Shown here: positions 1 to 4,720 of the stretch, piece after piece
Numbering within the stretch: the first letter of the stretch is position 1
How the letters are laid out: each line of letters opens with the position of its first letter
Assembly (NCBI GenBank): GCA_003235605.1
Contig: QJVU01000323.1
Span: 1 to 5,783 of the forward strand
DNA length: 5,783 nt
Reading direction: 5' to 3'
Source: Planctomycetota bacterium
Lineage (GTDB): Bacteria; Planctomycetota; UBA1135; UBA2386
Notes under the pieces: generated by a model
The model's input: the letters and a program-made list of their open reading frames with translations, nothing else
What the model was told of the DNA's origin: nothing
Databases searched by the model: none
Translations under genes and position numbers: made by a program

Positions 1-20
1 ACACGCTCTGGCCAGGGTCG

Positions 21-36
21 GTCGCTGAGCAGCGAC
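21..36. repeat. Short perfect hairpin, 6-bp stem with 4-base loop
   Basis: GTCGCT (21-26) and AGCGAC (31-36) are perfect reverse complements around the loop GAGC. No T-tract follows on either strand, so it is not a typical intrinsic terminator. It could still mark the 3' end of a gene lying to the left. The role is unknown. Confidence 0.4.
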
Positions 37-107
37 GTTCTCCCCCACCGGGGCGCAGCCCGAGCCCGCACAGCTCCGGCTTCCGACGTCGCCCCTTGAT
101 CCAAGCA

Positions 108-132
108 GTCGGCGTCGGCTTGTGACGCCGGC
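108..132. repeat. GC-rich hairpin, 9-bp stem with 7-base loop
   Basis: Positions 108-116 pair with 124-132, with eight Watson-Crick pairs and one G-T pair (109/131), around the loop GGCTTGT. This is the most stable simple hairpin I can see in the left region. No T-run follows it. It could be a transcript-end structure of an upstream gene, part of a structured leader or small RNA, or chance in GC-rich DNA. Confidence 0.45.
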
Positions 133-154
133 ACGTCCATGCCATGGGTGTCGC

Positions 155-199
155 AATGCGCTGCGCTGTGTTCGGAGGACAGGCAATGGTCAGCGCATT
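155..199. repeat. Spaced 9-bp inverted repeat
   Basis: AATGCGCTG (155-163) and CAGCGCATT (191-199) are perfect reverse complements separated by 27 bases. The arms could form an RNA stem or serve as paired half-sites for a dimeric regulator. The repeat lies about 80 bases upstream of the presumed -35 element of the enzyme gene, a plausible distance for an activator site, but nothing else supports a function. Confidence 0.4.
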
Positions 200-278
200 C
201 ATCCGGTGGCGCAAACTCATTACGCAAGAACTTATTTGTAGGACAAGGCCCTGCCCTTTCATCGGATGCTGATCCTGC

Positions 279-308
279 TTGACAGCAATGACTTGTCTCC
301 ACTAGCGT
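279..308 (+). promoter_or_regulatory. Presumed promoter of the hydrolase-glycosyltransferase gene
   Basis: A perfect TTGACA (279-284) is followed after 18 bases by TAGCGT (303-308), which keeps only three of the six positions of the TATAAT consensus. The same arrangement (TTGACC, 17 bases, CAGCGT) precedes the propeller gene on the other strand, which strengthens the call. Transcription would start near 315, giving a leader of about 75 bases. Because this element overlaps the TTG at 310, that codon is unlikely to be the translation start. Confidence 0.5.
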
Positions 309-317
309 CTTGATCCT
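304..317 (+). promoter_or_regulatory. 14-base box shared with the propeller gene promoter (copy 1)
   Basis: AGCGTCTTGATCCT lies 19 bases downstream of TTGACA and overlaps the presumed -10 and transcription start. An identical 14-mer lies on the - strand at 4538-4551, 18 bases downstream of TTGACC. It may be an operator, a start-site element, or an extended promoter recognised by an alternative sigma factor. The identity is seen directly; the role is inferred. Confidence 0.5.
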
Positions 318-375
318 CACCAAACCGGACCTTCACCATCGCTTAATGCTGCCACGCTCCGGCAACCGGGGCACC

Positions 376-385
376 AAGGGGGGGG
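376..385 (+). promoter_or_regulatory. Purine-rich ribosome binding site with a run of eight G
   Basis: AAGGGGGGGG ends two bases before the ATG at 388, so a match to the Shine-Dalgarno core can be placed with a spacing of about 5-8 bases. It is the only good ribosome binding site before this gene and decides the start. The G-run (378-385) is a mononucleotide tract that could change length by slippage. Confidence 0.6.
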
Positions 386-387
386 CA

Positions 388-2976
388 ATGTCCGCTGGGT
401 TCATCAATGGCCGAGCGGTCTCGGGCCCGGACCTCGTGCGCAATGGCCGGTGCCCGACGACAAACGGTACGAATGGTGTCCTGGCCTCCGCTCTGAACGG
501 CAGGCCCAGTGCAGGCGGGAAGTTTGTCTTTGTGTCCGGCCAGAAGCTCTACGTCCGCGGGGTGACATACGGCACCTTCCGGCCCCAGGAGGATGGTCAC
601 GAGTACCCCTTGCCCGCAGTGGTGGAGCAGGACTTCGCCACCATGGCGGAGAACGGCATCACGGCCGTACGCACCTACACCGTGCCGCCGCGATGGCTGC
701 TGGATGCCGCCTCGCGGCACGGCCTGCGCCTCATGGTGGGCGTGCCGGTGGAACGCTACGTGGGGTACCTGACCGACAACAAGGAGGGGCCGGACATCGA
801 GAAATGGGTGCGGAGCCAGGTGCGCTCCATCGGCAGCCATCCTGCGGTCCTCTGCTACGCCATCGGCAACGAGATCCCGGGTGCCGTCGTTCGCTGGCTC
901 GGGCGCCGTCGCACGCAGCGCTTCCTGGAACGCCTCTATCTGGCGGCCAAGGACGAGGACCCCAAGGGTCTCGTGACATACGTCAACTACCCCTCCACCG
1001 AGTATCTCGATCTGCCCTTCCTGGACCTCGTCTGCTTCAACGTCTACCTGGAATCCGAAGAGCCTCTGGAGGCCTACCTCGCCCGGTTGCAGAACATTGC
1101 CGGCGAGCGGCCGCTCATCCTCAGCGAGATCGGCCTCGACAGCCAGCGGAACGGCGAAGCAACGCAGGCCGCGAACCTCGGCCGCCAGGTGCGCATGGCC
1201 TTTCGAGCCGGCTGTGCCGGCGCCTTCGTCTATGCCTGGACCGACGAGTGGCACGCGGGCGGAGTCGACATGCTCGACTGGGACTTCGGCCTGACACGCC
1301 GCGACCGGAAGTCCAAGCCGGCGCTGGCAGATGTCCGGACGGCCTTCGCGGAAGCCCCGTTTCCCCGGGATACCTCCTGGCCCCTCGTCTCCGTGGTCCT
1401 GTGCAGCTACAACGGCCAGCGAACGATCCGCGACTGCCTGGAGGGACTCGCGAAGCTGGACTATCCCAACTTCGAGGTGATCGTCGTCGACGACGGCTCG
1501 ACGGACAACACGGGAGCCATCGCGCGCGAGTATGAGAGATACGGGTTCCGTGTCATCCACACCGAGCAGCTCGGCCTCAGCAATGCCCGGAACACCGGTC
1601 TCGAGGCCGCTGCCGGCGAGATCGTGGCCTATCTGGACGACGATGCCTACCCCGACCCCCAGTGGCTCACCTACCTGGCCGCCACTTTCGCCAGCACGGA
1701 ACACGCCGCCGTGGGCGGGCCGAACATCGCCCCCCCGGGCGACGGGCCGAGCGAGTGCTTTGCCAGCGCTCCGGGCACACCGGTCCACGTCCTGCTCTCC
1801 GACGTGGAAGCGGAGCACATACCGGGGTGCAACATGGCGTTCCGCAGAACCTGCCTCGAGGAGATCGGCGGCTTCGATCCCCAATACCGCGCAGCCGGCG
1901 ACGATGTCGATGTGTGCTGGCGCTTGCAGAAGCGAGGTTGGACGTTGGGCTACAGCCCAGCCGCGATGGTCTGGCATCATCCCCGCAGCACCGTGCGCAC
2001 CTACTGGAAGCAGCAATACGGCTACGGCAAGGCGGAGGCCCTCCTCGAGGCGAAGTGGCCGGAGAAGTACAACGTCGCAGGTCAACTCGCCTGGGCCGGC
2101 CGCATCTACTCGAAGGCTCCGGCGATCTCGAACCGGCTTTGCAGGATCTACCACGGCGTGTGGGGCAGCGCGCCCTTCCAACGCCTCTATCAACCCACCC
2201 AGGGTTGGTTCGGCTCCTTCTACCTGACGCCGGAATGGTACCTGTTGAACTCGGCCCTGGCGATCGTCTCGGTCCTGGGTGTCCTGTGGACGCCGCTGTT
2301 CTGGGCATTGCCCCTGTTCCTCCTGGGTGTGGTCGCGTCGCTCTCCGAGGCCTGGGTGGCAGGCCGGATTCCCTTCCGAAGCACGCCACCTTCGCGCCTC
2401 ACGCACCTGCGGTGGCGCCTCCTGACCGCCTTCCTCTTCCTGATCCAGCCGCTCGCGCGCCTCCGCGGCCGCCTGCAACACGGCCTCACGCCCTGGCGCC
2501 GGCCGAGCCTGCGCGATCTGGCTCTGCCCTGGCCGCGACAGACCTCGATCTGGACCGAGGCCTGGCAGGGTTCCGAGCAGCGCCTGGAAGACCTGGAGGC
2601 GCTGCTGCGGTCGTCGGGTGCACCCGTCCTGCGAGGAGGTGACTTCGACCGCTGGGACCTGGAGGTGAGGGGCGGCTTCCTGGGCGCTGCCCGGATCCTC
2701 ACGGCGGTCGAGGAACACGGCCAGGGCCGGCAGCTGGTGCGGTTCCGGACCTGGCCCACGTGCTATCGCGCGGGAACCCTTCTCTTCCTGCTCGGCGGCG
2801 GCCTTGCTGCCGGGGCGGCGTTCGACGGGGCCTGGGCCGCTGCAGCGGTGTTCGGGTTCGCCACCGCAGTCCTCCTGTTGCGCGGCTTCCACGAGTGCGC
2901 AGCGTCGGTGGGAGCCGCAAGGCGAGGCATCGAGGAGTACGGAAGCCGCACGGCCAGCTCGCGGCAGGCGCGGTAG
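388..2976 (+). CDS. Bifunctional-type enzyme: GH2-like TIM-barrel hydrolase fused to GT2 glycosyltransferase, membrane-anchored
   Basis: This 862-residue protein probably makes or edits a cell-surface or exported polysaccharide at the inner membrane. Residues about 45-330 form a clan GH-A barrel: NE at 161-162 gives the acid/base Glu162, SEIG gives the nucleophile Glu247, and the late-barrel YAWTDEW is at 282-288. Residues about 332-560 are a GT2 (GT-A) transferase with DDGS at 368-371, DDD at 417-419 for nucleotide-sugar and metal binding, GCNMAFRR at 480-487, and GDDVD at 504-508 where the catalytic ED motif normally lies. QQYGYG (542-547) stands in place of the QxxRW of processive synthases, so single-sugar transfer is likelier. 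Membrane segments lie near 618-636, 637-657 and perhaps 678-690. A soluble region containing DRWDLEVRGG (754-763) follows, then a membrane hairpin (796-812, 815-831). The first 44 residues are NG-rich and look disordered. There is no signal peptide, so both catalytic domains should be cytoplasmic. The frame extends up to a TTG at 310, but ATG 388 has the ribosome binding site. Sugar specificity cannot be told. Confidence 0.88.
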   Translation: MSAGFINGRAVSGPDLVRNGRCPTTNGTNGVLASALNGRPSAGGKFVFVSGQKLYVRGVTYGTFRPQEDGHEYPLPAVVEQDFATMAENGITAVRTYTVPPRWLLDAASRHGLRLMVGVPVERYVGYLTDNKEGPDIEKWVRSQVRSIGSHPAVLCYAIGNEIPGAVVRWLGRRRTQRFLERLYLAAKDEDPKGLVTYVNYPSTEYLDLPFLDLVCFNVYLESEEPLEAYLARLQNIAGERPLILSEIGLDSQRNGEATQAANLGRQVRMAFRAGCAGAFVYAWTDEWHAGGVDMLDWDFGLTRRDRKSKPALADVRTAFAEAPFPRDTSWPLVSVVLCSYNGQRTIRDCLEGLAKLDYPNFEVIVVDDGSTDNTGAIAREYERYGFRVIHTEQLGLSNARNTGLEAAAGEIVAYLDDDAYPDPQWLTYLAATFASTEHAAVGGPNIAPPGDGPSECFASAPGTPVHVLLSDVEAEHIPGCNMAFRRTCLEEIGGFDPQYRAAGDDVDVCWRLQKRGWTLGYSPAAMVWHHPRSTVRTYWKQQYGYGKAEALLEAKWPEKYNVAGQLAWAGRIYSKAPAISNRLCRIYHGVWGSAPFQRLYQPTQGWFGSFYLTPEWYLLNSALAIVSVLGVLWTPLFWALPLFLLGVVASLSEAWVAGRIPFRSTPPSRLTHLRWRLLTAFLFLIQPLARLRGRLQHGLTPWRRPSLRDLALPWPRQTSIWTEAWQGSEQRLEDLEALLRSSGAPVLRGGDFDRWDLEVRGGFLGAARILTAVEEHGQGRQLVRFRTWPTCYRAGTLLFLLGGGLAAGAAFDGAWAAAAVFGFATAVLLLRGFHECAASVGAARRGIEEYGSRTASSRQAR

Positions 2977-3049
2977 CGGGTGGGGGGTTGACGTCGCCCT
3001 TGGTGTACAACGCGCCAGTCCCGACCACCCGGGCGGTTCTCCTGGGAGA
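2977..3049. other. Convergent intergenic gap without a clear terminator
   Basis: The enzyme gene and the propeller gene run towards each other and are separated by 73 bases. The only pairing I find is CGGGTGG (2977-2983) with CCACCCG (3025-3031), a 7-bp stem closing a 41-base loop with no T-tract on either side. Transcripts may therefore overlap at their 3' ends or be ended by Rho. Confidence 0.5.
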
Positions 3050-4489
3050 CTACCTGCCCGAGCTACCCCGTCCGACCGCCTGCGTCGCAGGCAACCACTT
3101 GAACTCGTAGCACCAGCTGTCGGGCAGCGGCACCCTGGCCCGCGTGCGGCCATCCAGTAGCACCGGCTTGTTCCTGCTCCGCCCCGGACCCCAGCCATCG
3201 ACCAGGCAGAAGCGCCCGTCGGGTGACACGAGGACCCAGCCCCGGGGGCGACCGCTCTCGTCTCGGGTGTCGATCAGCGGCTCCTTGCCGTCTCGCCAGA
3301 AGATCTGGCCGCTCTGACGATCGAACAGGCCATCCCGACGATGCACTGGCAGGTCGAGGTCCTTCAGGACCGGTGCGTCCCCCCGCGGCGGTCTCCTGTG
3401 ATAGATGCCAGCCTCCGCATACTTGGGGTGGACGACCTTCTTGCCAGTCTCGATGTCCACGTCGACGAAGCGGAAGAACGTGCCGGCGAAGGGGCGGAGG
3501 GAGACCTTCTTGGGCGGATGGCTGCTGCCGGCAGGTTCCGGATGAGGATAGCCGGTCTCCGAATAACGCAACCGGCGGTCGTCGAGCCAGGTCACTTCGA
3601 GCTTGGGCATGGAGCTGCTGTCCAGGCTCACGTCCACGTGGATGTCCCGGACGTCGAACCTCACCTTGCCGGTGGCCACCTCCAGGACCCGCAGGTGGTA
3701 GCCCTCCCCAAGGCCGCCGAGGAGACCTGCGCGGGTCTCTCCGGGATCGGCCGCGACGCACAGCCCAACAGCCAGCAGCCTGCCGTCAGGCGAGACCTCC
3801 GCGGTGCTCTGGCTCGGCAGCCAGGAGCCGTGAGCCGTGGTGATCTTCCGATGCTTGCGTCCTCCGCCAAGGTCCAGCAGCCAGAGCTCCCGGGTGTTCG
3901 CTGTCAGCACCAACAGCTGCCTCGTCGTCTTGCAATCCATCACCCACTGATGCTGCACCGCCGGCTCGAACAGCCAGTCCGGCTCGTCCCGCAGCAGTTC
4001 GTCGCACACGCCGATGTGATAGCTGTGGACGACGCCGGCAACGAGGACCCCCTCGCGGAAGAACAGCTTGCCGTCCTGGGCAAACAGGAAGTTCGTGTGG
4101 TTGTCGGGGATGATCGCTCGGGACGTGCCTGCCTCGAGGTCGATGAGGAACAGGCCGTAGTCGTCACGATGACTCATCACCAGGATCGTGTTCCGGTCGA
4201 TCCGGTGAAGGACCCGCACGTTCCCGTCGCAGCGCAGGAACTCCCGGGGCTTGCCCGCGGCCGCGGGGGCAAACACATAGTGCACCTGGTGTCGCCGCGC
4301 GCCCCCGCCTGCCTTCCCCGAGCTGATCTTCTCCGAGCTGATGAAGCACAGCAGAGGGCCGGGCTCGGGGGCAGCCGGGGTCAGCTTCCAGAGGCGATCC
4401 CGTCCTCCCTGGGCGGTAGTGCCGGGTGTCAGGACCAGGGTCGCGGTGACGGCACCGGCGACGGCGAATGCTGCGAGCAAGGGACCCAT
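3050..4489 (-). CDS. Exported beta-propeller-like protein of unknown function
   Basis: I do not recognise a specific family for this 479-residue protein. Residues 1-27 look like a Sec signal peptide or N-terminal anchor: a long hydrophobic stretch of Ala, Val and Leu ends in TTAQGG, with a possible cleavage after Ala26. Its n-region lacks the usual Lys/Arg. The rest is rich in beta-strand patterns with SPDGR at 233-237 and 422-426, strand-turn repeats such as LWLLDLGGG, VLEVATGK and VDIETGKK, and frequent WLDD/WLPS turns. These are typical of TolB/WD40-type propeller blades. Such proteins usually act as binding or scaffold modules in the periplasm or on the surface, and I see no catalytic motif. 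The ATG at 4489 is the furthest possible start because an in-frame stop lies three codons upstream. The nearest purine-rich stretches, AGAGGAA and AGGAGA, sit 1 and 15 bases from it, both poorly spaced. The gene is convergent with the enzyme gene and divergent from the next gene, so it is probably transcribed alone. Confidence 0.82.
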   Translation of the reverse strand: MGPLLAAFAVAGAVTATLVLTPGTTAQGGRDRLWKLTPAAPEPGPLLCFISSEKISSGKAGGGARRHQVHYVFAPAAAGKPREFLRCDGNVRVLHRIDRNTILVMSHRDDYGLFLIDLEAGTSRAIIPDNHTNFLFAQDGKLFFREGVLVAGVVHSYHIGVCDELLRDEPDWLFEPAVQHQWVMDCKTTRQLLVLTANTRELWLLDLGGGRKHRKITTAHGSWLPSQSTAEVSPDGRLLAVGLCVAADPGETRAGLLGGLGEGYHLRVLEVATGKVRFDVRDIHVDVSLDSSSMPKLEVTWLDDRRLRYSETGYPHPEPAGSSHPPKKVSLRPFAGTFFRFVDVDIETGKKVVHPKYAEAGIYHRRPPRGDAPVLKDLDLPVHRRDGLFDRQSGQIFWRDGKEPLIDTRDESGRPRGWVLVSPDGRFCLVDGWGPGRSRNKPVLLDGRTRARVPLPDSWCYEFKWLPATQAVGRGSSGR

Positions 4490-4537
4490 CTTCCTCTAAT
4501 CCTATCTCCTGGACCTGTGGTCTCTTCCCCACCGCCA

Positions 4538-4551
4538 AGGATCAAGACGCT
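4538..4551 (-). promoter_or_regulatory. 14-base box shared with the enzyme gene promoter (copy 2)
   Basis: Read on the - strand this is AGCGTCTTGATCCT, identical to the copy at 304-317 (+). It begins 18 bases after TTGACC and ends 48 bases before the ATG of the propeller gene. The matching position relative to a TTGAC element in two unrelated upstream regions argues for a regulatory or promoter role. Confidence 0.5.
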
Positions 4552-4575
4552 GCGCCGCATTCACAAGACGGTCAA
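4547..4575 (-). promoter_or_regulatory. Presumed promoter of the propeller gene
   Basis: On the - strand TTGACC (4575-4570) is followed after 17 bases by CAGCGT (4552-4547). The -35 matches the consensus at five of six positions and the -10 is poor, just as in front of the enzyme gene. A start near 4540 would give a leader of about 50 bases. The weak -10 suggests either dependence on an activator or a sigma factor with different -10 preference. Confidence 0.45.
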
Positions 4576-4598
4576 GGTCCTGCGCAGATGGACCCGCG

Positions 4599-4627
4599 TT
4601 GATCGGTTGCCGCGGGCCAGCTAGTCT
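4599..4627 (+). promoter_or_regulatory. Possible promoter of the secreted-protein gene
   Basis: TTGATC (4599-4604), 17 bases, TAGTCT (4622-4627): four of six and three of six consensus positions respectively. The surrounding GCGTTGATC resembles a shortened form of the 14-base box found before the other two genes. Transcription would begin near 4633, giving a C-rich leader of about 88 bases. This is a weak call. Confidence 0.3.
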
Positions 4628-4642
4628 GAGTACCCTTTGGGT

Positions 4643-4699
4643 CCCTGCACCCCGGAGCGATACCCCGCCACCCGAAGAAACCCCGACGAGAGAATCCCC
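4643..4699 (-). repeat. Clustered G-tracts on the minus strand (C-tracts on plus)
   Basis: ACCCCG occurs three times (4649-4654, 4662-4667, 4680-4685), with ACCCG at 4670-4674, CCC at 4643-4645 and CCCC at 4696-4699. On the - strand this makes six runs of three or four G separated by 4-11 bases, a loose G-quadruplex candidate in the leader of the secreted-protein gene. It could also be chance in a C-rich leader. Confidence 0.3.
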
Positions 4700-4720
4700 A
4701 TCACCTCAGAACGACAACAC

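Larger units (their letters stand above)
1..387. other. Gene-free left region with several inverted repeats and a promoter
   Basis: I see no supportable gene here. On the + strand the frames open at the left edge stop at 26-28, 97-99 and 123-125; any of them could be the last codons of an upstream gene, but the short peptides (at most 40 residues) resemble nothing I know. On the - strand no stop codon occurs in any frame from 189 down to 1, so a divergent gene starting near 140 or 145 and leaving the window is possible. Neither candidate start has a Shine-Dalgarno sequence and neither peptide is recognisable. The stretch contains hairpins at 21-36 and 108-132, palindromes at 84-91 and 137-147, a spaced inverted repeat at 155-199, and the presumed promoter of the downstream enzyme gene at 279-308. 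Confidence 0.6.

Noticed and set aside
1..125. The tail of an upstream plus-strand gene ending at 97-99 or 123-125
   Set aside because: The short peptides are Arg/Pro/Ser-rich with no recognisable end of a family, and two frames compete equally, so neither can be supported.
310..387. Upstream starts of the enzyme at TTG 310 or ATG 346
   Set aside because: TTG 310 lies inside the 14-base promoter box and neither start has a Shine-Dalgarno sequence. ATG 388 has a strong purine-rich site at the right spacing.
2977..3031. An intrinsic terminator between the convergent genes
   Set aside because: The only stem is 7 bp closing a 41-base loop with no T-tract in either direction.
343..3198. A 951-codon open frame on the minus strand covering the enzyme gene
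   Set aside because: It is codon-aligned with the real gene, so a stop would need a TTA, CTA or TCA codon there, which this GC-rich gene avoids. The translation is Arg/Gly/Ala/Pro-rich with no family motif, whereas the plus strand carries clear GH and GT2 motifs.
3341..4624. A 427-codon open frame on the plus strand opposite the propeller gene
   Set aside because: It is likewise codon-aligned with the minus-strand gene and explained by avoidance of the same three codons. It lacks recognisable domains and runs through the other gene's promoter region.
4632..4642. Small hairpin ACCC-TTT-GGGT in the leader of the secreted-protein gene
   Set aside because: A 4-bp stem is too short to be meaningful, with no T-tract and no supporting context.
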